Source: Alicyclobacillus sp.
GTDB lineage: Bacteria > Bacillota > Bacilli > Alicyclobacillales > Alicyclobacillaceae
Assembly (NCBI GenBank): GCA_023511725.1
Contig: JAIMAY010000017.1
Location: forward strand, 1 to 56,960
Length of the DNA: 56,960 nucleotides
Reading direction: 5' to 3'
In this document: positions 7,699 to 16,282 of the stretch, piece by piece
Position numbering within the stretch: the stretch's first letter is position 1
Layout: each line of letters starts with the position of its first letter
Translations under genes and position numbers: made by a program
Notes under the pieces: generated by a model
The model's database searches: none
Seen by the model: the letters and a program-made list of their open reading frames with translations, nothing else
What the model was told of the DNA's origin: nothing

Positions 7699-8859
7699 CT
7701 ACGCGTGCGCCCCACTGGGCCCATCTCCGGAAAGCTTCCGTACAACCGCCTCTGTCTCCGCCGCCAGCTGCTGAATGATGTCGGCCGCTGAACCCGTCCG
7801 CACCATCTGCACCCCCTGTCCTGCCCACAGCGACATGTATTCGGCGTTGCCCTCGCGCGCGGCCCAGTTGCGGATGGGGCGGGTCAGGGCGTTCTGAATG
7901 GGGTAGGGCGGAATGCGTACAGGTGCAGCTGCCGGCGTCCGTCCGGTGGTGCTTTCCAATGTGTCGATGAAGGTATTGCGCAGCCCCCGCGCGGGTTTGC
8001 CGGAGAACGCGCGCGTCAGCACGGTGGGGCGGGCGCTGCTGCCAGCATGGCTCTCCGCCAGCAGGGCCTGCCTGTAGGCGGGATGCGCGCCGCTCTCTGT
8101 CGCCGCCAGAAAGGCCGTGCCGAGCTGGACTCCGGCCGCGCCCAAGGCCAGGCACGCCGCGATCCCGCGCCCATCCATGATGGCACCGGCTGCGATGACG
8201 GGGAGCTGCACGGCATCCACGACCTGCGGGACGAGCGCCACCAGCCCCAGCAGCGATGATTCGCCGGTCTTCAGGAAGGCGCCGCGGTGTCCGCCCGCCT
8301 CATACCCTTGGGCGATGATGGCATCCACCCCGGCTCGCTCGAGAAAGAGGGCCTCCTCCACCGAGCACGCCGTGCCCACGATGGTCATGCCCGCCTTCCT
8401 GCAGGTCTGCAGGGTCTCCGCGGATGGGCATCCAAACGTGAAGCTGAAGACGGGTACGCGCTCCTCCAGCAACACCTGAAGTTGTGCGTCGAATTCGCTG
8501 TTCCGCGCAGCCTCGTCATCCATGTGGCGGATCTCGTCGGCAACGTGCTCATCCCAAGGACCCGCTGTCGCGAGATAATCCTTCATTTCCGCCACCGCCG
8601 AGCGCGTCGCTTCATCGTCCGGCACGGACTCCGGGACGAACAAATTGACGGCGAACGGTTTGTCGGTGAGCTCCCGGATCCGGCGCACCGCGGCGCGGAT
8701 GGCATCCGGGCTCATGTAGCCGGCGCCAAGGCTGCCAAGGGCGCCGGCGTTGGATACGGCTGCGACCAATTCCGGTGTGGTAGGTCCTCCAGCCATTGGC
8801 GCTTGGATGATGGGAAGAGAAATGCCGAGCAGTCGAGTCAGCGGGGTTTCCAACCCCAT
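7699..8859 (-). CDS. Nitronate monooxygenase-family FMN oxidoreductase
   Basis: 386-residue TIM-barrel flavoprotein. The N-terminus LGISLPIIQAPMAGG and the segment AVSNAGALGSLGAGYMSPD are the phosphate-site and FMN motifs of the 2-nitropropane dioxygenase/nitronate monooxygenase family; VDAIIAQGYEAGGHRG near residue 185 carries the conserved glycine-rich loop and histidine, and AAGAIMDGRGIAACLALGAAGVQLGTAF binds FMN phosphate. AAGGAGGT lies just before the ATG. It probably oxidises alkyl nitronates such as propionate-3-nitronate, a detoxification role; related proteins act as FabK-type enoyl reductases, but no other fatty-acid genes are near. Confidence 0.88.
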   Translation of the reverse strand: MGLETPLTRLLGISLPIIQAPMAGGPTTPELVAAVSNAGALGSLGAGYMSPDAIRAAVRRIRELTDKPFAVNLFVPESVPDDEATRSAVAEMKDYLATAGPWDEHVADEIRHMDDEAARNSEFDAQLQVLLEERVPVFSFTFGCPSAETLQTCRKAGMTIVGTACSVEEALFLERAGVDAIIAQGYEAGGHRGAFLKTGESSLLGLVALVPQVVDAVQLPVIAAGAIMDGRGIAACLALGAAGVQLGTAFLAATESGAHPAYRQALLAESHAGSSARPTVLTRAFSGKPARGLRNTFIDTLESTTGRTPAAAPVRIPPYPIQNALTRPIRNWAAREGNAEYMSLWAGQGVQMVRTGSAADIIQQLAAETEAVVRKLSGDGPSGAHA

Positions 8860-8897
8860 GGTGGTTACCTCCTTGAATGGAAGACGCGCGGCATCCG

Positions 8898-9617
8898 TCA
8901 GCGCACGAGACGAATCGGTTCCGCCAGGATCTGCTTGCCCTGCGCTTCGGAGATGTAACCGGCGTCCACCATATTGTCGATCACGGCCGCCTGCCGCTGC
9001 CTGGCCAACTCGTAGTTTCGCAGGGGATCGTAGACGCTTGGCGCGTTGGGCAAACCCGCCAGCATCGTCAACTCGCCCGCGTTGAGGGCAGCAGGGCTGC
9101 GGCCGAAGTAGACGTGTGCCGCCGCGGCCAGTCCGTAGGCGCCGTGTCCGTAGTAAATGTCGTTGACGTAGAGCGCAAACGTGTCCGCTTTGCTCATCGT
9201 GTCGTAGAGGCCGATGGCGTCGAGGGTTTCGTGGATCTTCCAGGCGATGGTTTTCGGTTGACCAGCAAGCAGGGTGTTGTGGACAAGCTGCTGAGTGATG
9301 GTCGATCCGCCTTGCAGCGGCCGCCTAGCCAGCGCGTCCACCAGCAGTGCGCGGGCCACCCCGCGCCAGTCGACGCCGACGTTGGAGTCAAAGCTCCTAT
9401 CCTCCGTCGCGATGACAGCCTGTCGGAATACTACAGGGATCTGATCATAGGGGACGAAGGGTGAGCCTTCGGCGGCCAATTGACGGTACACATCCTGCCG
9501 CACCGTTTCTGCGATACGGTGCACGGATGTGTAGTAGAACTTGATACCGTACCATGCGCCGGCCGCCAGCAGGAGGAGCGCCACGCCTAGGCGAATCAGA
9601 CGCCGCAGAGCGCGCAT
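8898..9617 (-). CDS. mtgA: Monofunctional peptidoglycan glycosyltransferase (GT51)
   Basis: 239 residues: a short cytoplasmic N-terminus, one transmembrane segment (about 7-26) and a GT51 transglycosylase domain outside. All five family motifs are seen, including ATEDRSFDSNVGVDWRG (catalytic Glu), GGSTITQQL, and LYVNDIYYGHGAYGL with AAAHVYFGRSPAALN. No transpeptidase domain follows, so it polymerises lipid II glycan strands without cross-linking. It reads in the same direction as the flavin oxidoreductase 38 bases downstream, perhaps as one transcript, without an obvious functional link. Confidence 0.93.
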   Translation of the reverse strand: MRALRRLIRLGVALLLLAAGAWYGIKFYYTSVHRIAETVRQDVYRQLAAEGSPFVPYDQIPVVFRQAVIATEDRSFDSNVGVDWRGVARALLVDALARRPLQGGSTITQQLVHNTLLAGQPKTIAWKIHETLDAIGLYDTMSKADTFALYVNDIYYGHGAYGLAAAAHVYFGRSPAALNAGELTMLAGLPNAPSVYDPLRNYELARQRQAAVIDNMVDAGYISEAQGKQILAEPIRLVR

Positions 9618-9679
9618 GCCGGATCACCTCACCCGGATTGTAGCGTAAAACCGCGCTGGGCGCGCGAAACCCAAGGCAT

Positions 9680-11557
9680 TCAGGTCACCGCAAACTGCGT
9701 CTCGTACAGGGTGTGGTAAAGCGGGCTGGTCTCGAGCAACTCCGCATGGGTGCCGCTGGCCACGATTCGACCGTGATCCAGCACGATGATCTGATCGGCC
9801 CGCAGCACCGTGGACAATCGGTGGGCGATCACGATGGCCGTCCTCCCCTCGAGCAACACCTCGAGGGCGTGCTGGATTTCGCGTTCGACCACGCTGTCGA
9901 GCGCGCTGGTGGCCTCATCCAGGAGGACGATGCGCGCACCGCGCAGCAGTACCCGGGCGATGGCCAGGCGCTGTCGCTCCCCGCCGGACAGCCGGTAGCC
10001 GCGTTCACCCACCACCGTGTGATACCCTTCGGGGAGCGCGGCGATGGTGTCGTGGATCTGTGCGGCTCGGCAGGCTTGCTCCATCTCTTCGAGCGTGGCG
10101 TCCGGTTTGGCCACGCGCAGATTGTTGAACACCGTATCGTGGAAGAAGAACGGATCCTGCGGGACGAGCCCCATCTGTGACCGCAGTGACGCCAGCGTGT
10201 AGCTGCGGATGTCCACACCGTCCAACAGCACCTGGCCGCGGGTGGGGTCGGTGAGGCGTGGGATCAGCTGGAGCAGGGTGGATTTGCCGGCCCCACTCGG
10301 CCCCACCAGCGCCACCGTCTGGCCCGGTTCGACCGTAAGGCGAACGTCTTGCAGCGCCCAGCGCCGTTCGTGTATAGCTGCATGGCCTTCGCGCTGGGCG
10401 CTGTGCGGATACGCGAACCATACCTGCCTCAGTTCGATCCGGCCGCGTAGCCGCTCGGGCACAAGCACGAGCGGTCCGTCGGTGATTTCCGGCGGCTGGT
10501 CGAGTAGGGCAAAGATGCGCCGGAAGAGGGCGATGGACGCGAGGATGTTGACGTGCAGCTGAGCAAGCTGACTGAGCGGTCCGTAGAGACGGGAGAGGAG
10601 AGCGGTGAACGCCACAATCACGCCCAGGCCGATGCGGTGCTGGATGACCAACCACCCCCCGTACCCCCACAGGATGGCCGGACCGATAGAGGAGAACATG
10701 CCCAGCCACATGAACAGCCAGCGCCCGACGAGCGCCTGCCGTACCTGCAATCGCCGCAAGGTGTCGTTGGCCTCGGCGAACGCCGCCTCCTGCACAGGTT
10801 CATGGCCGAACATGCGCACGAGCAGGGCACCACTTACGCCCAGCGTCTCACCGAGCTGGACGGTCATTCGCGACAACCACTGTTGGATCTGGGCTTGAAG
10901 GGCTTGCCTGCGTTTACCCACTTGCTGTGTGGGTAATACGAAGGCGGGCACAATCAGAATGGCCAGCACGGTCAGTTGCCAGTTGAGCTCGAGCATCAGA
11001 ACGAGCGTGGTGGCGATGGTCAGCAAATTGCTGACCAGGCCAACGAGGGTGCTGGTGATGACTGTTTGGATGGCCGTCACGTCGTTCATGATGCGCGAGA
11101 CGAGATCCCCCGTCTGGCGGGAAGCAAAGTACAGCACCGACTGCTGCTGAAGATGGCGGAACAGCGCCATCCGGTAGTCGGCCATCACGCTCTGCGCGAT
11201 GGTGCTGGTCAACCAGTTCTGCAGCACGCCGAGTAGGCCGGTGATCAGTGCTGTCCCAATCAAGACGCCGGTCCACAGCAGGACGCGGTGTATGTCGCCA
11301 CGCGAGATGCCGTCGTCGATGATGCGTTGGGTCAACCACGCAGGCACCGCACCGCCGGCCGATGTCAGCAGGATGACCACGGAAACCAGTAGCGCACGCC
11401 GGAGATAGGGTCGAAACGCACGGAGCATACGCCGGACAACAGGCCAGTCCCAGTGCTCCTGCTTGGCCAACTCACGCATCTGCCAGCGTCCGCCGCGACC
11501 GCCCGCCGCATCGGCGCCGCCGAATCCCCAACCCATGCCGTGTCCGTGCACCCTCAT
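9680..11557 (-). CDS. ABC exporter half-transporter (MsbA/LmrA type)
   Basis: 625 residues: Gly-rich N-terminal tail, six-helix ABC transmembrane domain (about 50-345), and a C-terminal nucleotide-binding domain with Walker A GPSGAGKST, Q-loop LVPQDPFFFHDT, signature LSGGERQRLAIAR, Walker B IVLLDEATSALD with catalytic Glu, and switch His in AHRLSTV. All ATPase residues are present, so it can work as a homodimer. Lipids, peptides or drugs are the usual substrates; the context gives no hint. The N-terminal 30 residues (MRVHGHGMGWGFGG...) are low complexity and the true start may be the ATG a little further in (MRELAKQ). Confidence 0.93.
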   Translation of the reverse strand: MRVHGHGMGWGFGGADAAGGRGGRWQMRELAKQEHWDWPVVRRMLRAFRPYLRRALLVSVVILLTSAGGAVPAWLTQRIIDDGISRGDIHRVLLWTGVLIGTALITGLLGVLQNWLTSTIAQSVMADYRMALFRHLQQQSVLYFASRQTGDLVSRIMNDVTAIQTVITSTLVGLVSNLLTIATTLVLMLELNWQLTVLAILIVPAFVLPTQQVGKRRQALQAQIQQWLSRMTVQLGETLGVSGALLVRMFGHEPVQEAAFAEANDTLRRLQVRQALVGRWLFMWLGMFSSIGPAILWGYGGWLVIQHRIGLGVIVAFTALLSRLYGPLSQLAQLHVNILASIALFRRIFALLDQPPEITDGPLVLVPERLRGRIELRQVWFAYPHSAQREGHAAIHERRWALQDVRLTVEPGQTVALVGPSGAGKSTLLQLIPRLTDPTRGQVLLDGVDIRSYTLASLRSQMGLVPQDPFFFHDTVFNNLRVAKPDATLEEMEQACRAAQIHDTIAALPEGYHTVVGERGYRLSGGERQRLAIARVLLRGARIVLLDEATSALDSVVEREIQHALEVLLEGRTAIVIAHRLSTVLRADQIIVLDHGRIVASGTHAELLETSPLYHTLYETQFAVT

Positions 11558-11661
11558 CCCGCCTCTCTGTCAAGACAATCCCATCATACGCCGCCATGGC
11601 CGCGCGGCGCCAGCCTCACGCCGGTTCGTCCTTGGCCTGGACCGCGTGAGCAACGCAGTTC

Positions 11662-11685
11662 GTCAGTTAGGCTCACCAAACTGAC
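11662..11685. promoter_or_regulatory. Palindromic operator upstream of feoABC
   Basis: GTCAGTTAGG (11662-11671) and CCAAACTGAC (11676-11685) form a 24-base palindrome with one mismatch per arm around CTCA. The TTAGG-CC-AA core recalls DtxR/IdeR-type iron boxes. It lies about 45 bases upstream of the TATAAT at 11731 and is a likely site for an iron-responsive repressor; no such regulator is encoded in the window. Confidence 0.5.
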
Positions 11686-11730
11686 AAACTTTGACCACAA
11701 AAACATGACTCTATCAGTCGACTTTTGATG

Positions 11731-11736
11731 TATAAT
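11731..11736 (+). promoter_or_regulatory. -10 element upstream of feoA
   Basis: A perfect TATAAT. No good -35 is found at 16-18 bases spacing (the best TTGACC, 11691-11696, is 34 bases away), so the promoter may depend on an activator or on the TG bases just before the hexamer. The feoA leader would be about 70 bases. Confidence 0.45.
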
Positions 11737-11811
11737 TCGAAGCGGAAACAGGAGTTCCAGACAGCGTTGAGGCTTCGCACCGGTGGCGAGGCGCGAGGGG
11801 AGAGTGCACCG

Positions 11812-12075
11812 ATGCATGCGAAATGCAGCGATTGCAGCGTGCGGGCAGTGTGCTGCTTGGCGGACCTCCAGGTGAATACAGCAGCTCGGGTGGCGAGCGT
11901 CGAGGGTCACCCGGCATTTCGTCAGCGCATGCTGGCCTTGGGCATCACGCCGGGATCGCCGGTGACCGTCCTTCGCGCCATGCCGCTGGGCGGGCCGATG
12001 GAGATAGAGGTTCGGGGAACACGGCTGGCCATCCGCAGGGATGATGCGGCAGGGATTCGCGTCGCGACCCCTTGA
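11812..12075 (+). CDS. feoA: FeoA domain protein with Cys-rich N-terminus
   Basis: 87 residues with a SH3-like FeoA domain (VASVEGHPAFRQRMLALGITPGSPVTVLRAMPLGGPMEIEVRGTRLAIRRDDAAGI, positions about 28-83, described here by its known landmarks RMLALGITPG and GGPMEIEVRG). FeoA supports the FeoB GTPase permease at the membrane. The start at 11812 is chosen because it follows a GAGGGGAGAG stretch and because residues upstream of it are not FeoA-like. Four cysteines occur in the first 15 residues (C5, C8, C14, C15), which is unusual for a FeoA and suggests metal or Fe-S binding. First gene of feoABC. Confidence 0.9.
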   Translation: MHAKCSDCSVRAVCCLADLQVNTAARVASVEGHPAFRQRMLALGITPGSPVTVLRAMPLGGPMEIEVRGTRLAIRRDDAAGIRVATP

Positions 12076-12154
12076 GGTGTGGGTGAGCGAGGTGCGCAGG
12101 GCTGACGCGGATACAGTGGACGGGCAAGTTGCAGCGTAGAACGGAGGACAGCCC

Positions 12155-14239
12155 GTGAGGATCGCACTCGTCGGAAATCCAAACGTCGGGAAGACCACCC
12201 TTTTCAACGCGCTGACCGGTGCGCACCAGGAGGTCGCGAACTGGCCTGGGACCACGGTGGAGTACGTGGTCGGCCGTGTGCGCGCGGGCGGAGACGGCGC
12301 CGACGTAGAGTTGGTGGATCTGCCCGGCACCTACGCGTTGTCGGCCTACGCGCGGGATGAAAAGGTCACGCGCGATTTCCTTCTCTACGAGAACTATGAT
12401 GGCGTCATCGTCGTCGTGAATGCTGCCAGTTTGGAGCGCAACCTGTTCCTGGTGCTCGAAGTGCTGGAGCTCACACCGCGGGTGGTGGTGGCGCTCAACA
12501 TGGTGGATGCGGCCGAAGCCAACGGCATCCACGTGGATGCGGAGGCACTGTCTCATCGGCTCGGCGTGCCCGTGGTGCCCACGGTGGCCGCGAAGCGCAA
12601 GGGGCTGCAGGAGTTGCTCCAGATGGTGCGCAGGGTGGCGGAAGGATCGCTCGTACCGCTGCGGTCATGGCCTGTTCCGTATCCGGAGGAACTGCGCGAG
12701 ATGCTGCAGCCCATCGCGGCCGAGGTGGCGTCCACCCCTGTCGGCCAGCGGTTGCGCCCGGAATGGGTTGCACTTCGTCTGCTGCAGGGCGACGAGGACG
12801 TGATCCGTCATGCGCAGGTGGTGCCGCAGGGCAGACAGGCGGTGAATCTGGCCCTCTCATGCTGCGCACAGCAGGCCGGTCTTGAAGTGGAGCTCGGCGG
12901 GCAGGCTGTCGCGCTGGATCCAGCCCTGCACAGGCATCTGCGCAGCCAGCAGAGTGAGTTTGAACTGGCGATTGCCGATGCGAAGTATGCGCATATTGCC
13001 GAGATGGTGGTGTCCTGTGTCCGCCGCGCGCGGGTGAAGCGGACGCGCACCGAGGTGCTGGATCAAGTATTCCTCCATCGCTTTTGGGGCTATCCGCTGC
13101 TGGCCGTAATCTTTTTCGTGGCCTTCTGGCTATCCTTCATCGCTAGCGCGCCGCTGTCTGATGACGTGGGCAACCTGATGGCGTGGCTCGGCCGTCAGGC
13201 GGCCGTCGCCCTGGGGCATGCCGGGGCCGCGCAATGGCTGCAGAGCTTGGTGGTGGACGGCCTGTTCGCCGGTATCGGAGCGGTGCTGTCGTTCGTTCCC
13301 TACATGGCCATCTTCTTCGCCATATACCAGATCCTTCAGGACAGCGGGTACATGGCGCGTGCCTCGGTGCTCGTAGACCGGTTGATGCAGATGATGGGGT
13401 TGCACGGCAAGGGCTTCTTTGCCCTCGTCTCGGCGTACGGCTGCAACGTGCCGGCGCTTGCGGCAACACGCGTCATGGAGAATCATCGCGATAGGCTGCT
13501 GACCAATCTGGTGATTCCGTTCATCCCGTGCAATGCCCGGCTCGGTGTGATGGCGGTGATGACGGCAGCGTTCTTCCCGGGTACGCTCGGCGCTTTCGTG
13601 ATGCTGGCGCTGATCCTCATCAGTCTGGGTGTCGTCGCAGGAGCCGCGATGGTGTATCGGCGGACGGTGTTGCCGACGGAGCCGGCGCCGCTGCTCATTG
13701 AACTGCCGGATTATCACATCCCGTCACTGCGGAACGTGCTGATCCCAACCTGGCACCGGGTGTGGATGTTTGTGAGCCGGATTTGGACGTGGCTTCTCTG
13801 GGCCACCATCGCCACCTGGGCGTTGACCTATTTCCCGGTCGGCCAGCCGGTGGACCAGTCGCTGGCCGCCCGCCTCGGCCATCTGATGGCGCCGGTGGGC
13901 CAATGGTACGGATTCGACTGGCGGCTGATGATTGCCATCCTGTTCGGTTTCGTCGCCAAGGAAACGACGCTGTCGACGCTGGGGGTGTTGTATGGGGCGG
14001 GATCGGACGGTGCGTTGGCGCATCTGTTGACGCAATCGATGACGCCGCTTGTCGCGTTCACCTACCTGGTGGTGTACATGCTGTACGTGCCTTGCCTGTC
14101 GACGGTGATCCAGATGCGCCGCGAGAGTGGCAGTTGGGCGTGGACCGCTGTGGGCATTGGGGTCAACGTGACGGTGGCGTTCGGACTTGGCTGGGTGTTG
14201 GAACGGCTCCTGATGCTGCTCACAGGCGCGGGTGGATGA
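12155..14239 (+). CDS. feoB: Ferrous iron transport protein B
   Basis: 694-residue FeoB. The N-terminal G domain shows G1 GNPNVGKTT, G3 DLPGTY and G4 NMVD, followed by the helical GDI-like domain (about 165-275) and a membrane domain with two Gate regions (GFFALVSAYGCNVPALAATR near 420; the second near 600, FGFVAKETTLSTLGVLYG). The Cys in the GCNVP motif is a proposed iron ligand. The start is GTG at 12155 with GGAGGAC upstream. It moves Fe2+ across the cytoplasmic membrane driven or gated by GTP hydrolysis. It lies 79 bases after feoA and 29 before feoC. Confidence 0.97.
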   Translation: MRIALVGNPNVGKTTLFNALTGAHQEVANWPGTTVEYVVGRVRAGGDGADVELVDLPGTYALSAYARDEKVTRDFLLYENYDGVIVVVNAASLERNLFLVLEVLELTPRVVVALNMVDAAEANGIHVDAEALSHRLGVPVVPTVAAKRKGLQELLQMVRRVAEGSLVPLRSWPVPYPEELREMLQPIAAEVASTPVGQRLRPEWVALRLLQGDEDVIRHAQVVPQGRQAVNLALSCCAQQAGLEVELGGQAVALDPALHRHLRSQQSEFELAIADAKYAHIAEMVVSCVRRARVKRTRTEVLDQVFLHRFWGYPLLAVIFFVAFWLSFIASAPLSDDVGNLMAWLGRQAAVALGHAGAAQWLQSLVVDGLFAGIGAVLSFVPYMAIFFAIYQILQDSGYMARASVLVDRLMQMMGLHGKGFFALVSAYGCNVPALAATRVMENHRDRLLTNLVIPFIPCNARLGVMAVMTAAFFPGTLGAFVMLALILISLGVVAGAAMVYRRTVLPTEPAPLLIELPDYHIPSLRNVLIPTWHRVWMFVSRIWTWLLWATIATWALTYFPVGQPVDQSLAARLGHLMAPVGQWYGFDWRLMIAILFGFVAKETTLSTLGVLYGAGSDGALAHLLTQSMTPLVAFTYLVVYMLYVPCLSTVIQMRRESGSWAWTAVGIGVNVTVAFGLGWVLERLLMLLTGAGG

Positions 14240-14268
14240 CCGTCAGATAGACGAGGAGGCGGCCAGAG

Positions 14269-14544
14269 ATGCTGCGGAAGATTGAGGAGGCGTTCGCGCA
14301 CAAGAAGGTTTGGACGATGCAGGAGTTGGCCGCGTTTGTCGGCGTGTCACCGCAGATGGTGCAGGCCGGGGTGGAACAGCTCAAGCGCATGGGCCGCCTC
14401 AGCGAGGACACGGCCGGTCGAATCGAGCACTGCGTGAATCCAACACACCATTGCAATAGTTGTCCCTTCCAAGGGCTGTGCCTGGACGATACCACATCCG
14501 CAAGACGCGTGACGCACATGCTGCGGCCCGGTTCCCCGAGCTGA
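14269..14544 (+). CDS. feoC: FeoC-like winged-helix protein with Fe-S cysteines
   Basis: 91 residues. The N-terminal half is a winged-helix (MLRKIEEAFAHKKVWTMQEL, VSPQMVQAGVEQLKRMGRL). The C-terminal half holds four cysteines, C55, C62, C65 and C71 (HCNSCPFQGLC), the spacing expected of FeoC proteins that bind an oxygen-sensitive [4Fe-4S] cluster. FeoC is thought to protect FeoB from proteolysis or to regulate feo expression. The gene is close behind feoB and its stop codon lies within the terminator hairpin. Confidence 0.88.
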   Translation: MLRKIEEAFAHKKVWTMQELAAFVGVSPQMVQAGVEQLKRMGRLSEDTAGRIEHCVNPTHHCNSCPFQGLCLDDTTSARRVTHMLRPGSPS

Positions 14545-14568
14545 CCGGCGCCGCAGCCCTCGGTTTTT
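14536..14568 (+). terminator. Rho-independent terminator of feoABC
   Basis: CCGAGCTG (from 14536) pairs with CAG and CTCGG (to 14563) with a two-base bulge, followed by TTTTT at 14564-14568. It overlaps the feoC stop codon and ends the operon. Confidence 0.65.
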
Positions 14569-14661
14569 CTCCATCCGCGCAATTCCTTGAATTTTGGAGT
14601 GATTCTCGCGGCTAAACCTGATACATTGGTGCTAACAGACATGCGCGAGGTGGATGCGAAC

Positions 14662-16245
14662 ATGGCCCAGGTGTTACAGGCGGTTTGTCCGGCGACCGGT
14701 CGGTTGATCAGCGAGGTGCCGTGCACACCGCTGGAGCGGGTGCCGCAGGTGATGCAGGTGGCGCGCCGGGGGCAGGGCGAGTGGAGCGCGCTGCCGGTGG
14801 CGACGAGGCTGGGCTACATCCGACGGATGCGGCTGGCGATGGTGGAGCGCGCGGACGAGATAGCGAGCGGCGTCAGTGAGGATGCGGGCAAGGTGCCGGT
14901 GGAGGCGGTGGCGAGCGACCTGCTGCCCGTGCTGGAGGCGTGCCGATTCCTGGAGGAACACGCGGAGAAGCTGCTGCGGCCCACGCGGGTTCCGACGCCG
15001 CTGCTGCTGGTGGGCCGCAAGTCGTGGGTGGAGTGGCGACCGCGCGGGGTGGTGCTGATCATCAGCCCGTGGAACTTTCCCCTGCAACTCAGCCTGGTAC
15101 CGGCGCTCTACGCGCTGGCCGCGGGCAATGCCGTGGTGGTCAAGCCCTCGGAACTGACACCGATGACTGGGGTGTGGATAGAGCGAATGGCGCAGGCGGC
15201 GGGGTTGCCCGAGGGCGTTCTGCAGGTGGTGCAGGGCGCGGGCGATCTCGGTGCCGCCCTCGTCCGCGCACGCCCCGATTTCGTGTTCTTCACCGGATCC
15301 ACGCGCACGGGCCGGCGGATCCAGATGGAGGCGGCGGAGCAGCTGATTCCCACCGTGCTGGAGTTGGGCGGAAAGGACCCCATGCTGGTGTTCGCAGATG
15401 CGCCGCTTGAGCGGGCGGTGGAGGGCGCGGTGTGGGGCGGCCTCTTCAACAGCGGTCAGGTGTGCGTATCCGTGGAGCGCGTATATGTGCAGCGGAGCAT
15501 CTACGACGCGTTCGTGGACAGGCTCGTTCAGGTCGTGGGTACGCTGCGGCAGGGCTATGACGCAGACGCGGACCTGGGCGCCATGACGTCACCCGCGCAG
15601 GTGGATATCGTGCGCGATCACGTCCTCGACGCCCTCGCCCGCGGCGCCCGCCTGCGCTACGGCCCGCATCCGGACGCCTGGCCGTCCGGTCCGGGCCGCT
15701 TCATCCCGCCGCTGGTCCTCACCGACGTCGACCACAGCATGCGCATCATGCGCGAGGAGACGTTCGGTCCGGTGCTGCCTATCATGCCGTTCGATACGGA
15801 GGAGGACGCCGTCGCGCTGGCCAACGACTGCGTGTACGGATTGGCGGCAAGTGTGTGGACACGGGACAAGGCTCGGGCGGAGCGCGTGGCGCGGCGTCTC
15901 GAGTGCGGGAGCGTGGTGATAGGCGACGCCATCGTCAGCATCCTCAACCACCACCTACCGTACGGCGGCGAAAAGGACAGCGGCCTCGGACGCTACCACG
16001 GTCCCGGCGGACTGCGCCTGTTCTGCAGGGAGACCGCGGTGATGGAGCAACGGTTGCCGGCGACGCGCGAGGTGCACTGGTTCCCTTACCAAGGGAAGTA
16101 CGGCCCCCTGCTGGACCTGGTGCGTGCCGCGTACGGTCCCAGACGGCGATGGGGCGCGTTTGCGGGCGCATACTTCCGGTTGTTGCGCGCTTCCCGCGCG
16201 CCACAGCCAACGCCGAAGGAGCCAGGGCCACGCTTGCCAACCTGA
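14662..16245 (+). CDS. Aldehyde dehydrogenase
   Basis: NAD(P)-dependent aldehyde dehydrogenase of 527 residues with all catalytic features: SPWNFPLQ (Asn in the oxyanion hole), FTGSTRTGRRI, LELGGKDP (general base E234) and NSGQVCVS (nucleophile C268). The C-terminus (GLGRYHGPGGLRLFCRE) recalls ALDH3/fatty aldehyde dehydrogenases. GAGGTGG at 14647-14653 favours the ATG at 14662; the ATG at 14641 and TTG at 14587 are alternatives. It is 37 bases upstream of the S1P-lyase-like gene; since S1P lyase releases a long-chain aldehyde, this enzyme may oxidise that product to a fatty acid. Confidence 0.9.
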   Translation: MAQVLQAVCPATGRLISEVPCTPLERVPQVMQVARRGQGEWSALPVATRLGYIRRMRLAMVERADEIASGVSEDAGKVPVEAVASDLLPVLEACRFLEEHAEKLLRPTRVPTPLLLVGRKSWVEWRPRGVVLIISPWNFPLQLSLVPALYALAAGNAVVVKPSELTPMTGVWIERMAQAAGLPEGVLQVVQGAGDLGAALVRARPDFVFFTGSTRTGRRIQMEAAEQLIPTVLELGGKDPMLVFADAPLERAVEGAVWGGLFNSGQVCVSVERVYVQRSIYDAFVDRLVQVVGTLRQGYDADADLGAMTSPAQVDIVRDHVLDALARGARLRYGPHPDAWPSGPGRFIPPLVLTDVDHSMRIMREETFGPVLPIMPFDTEEDAVALANDCVYGLAASVWTRDKARAERVARRLECGSVVIGDAIVSILNHHLPYGGEKDSGLGRYHGPGGLRLFCRETAVMEQRLPATREVHWFPYQGKYGPLLDLVRAAYGPRRRWGAFAGAYFRLLRASRAPQPTPKEPGPRLPT

Positions 16246-16282
16246 AGCGTGCCTAACATCATCCAAGGGAGTGTGAGCGCGG

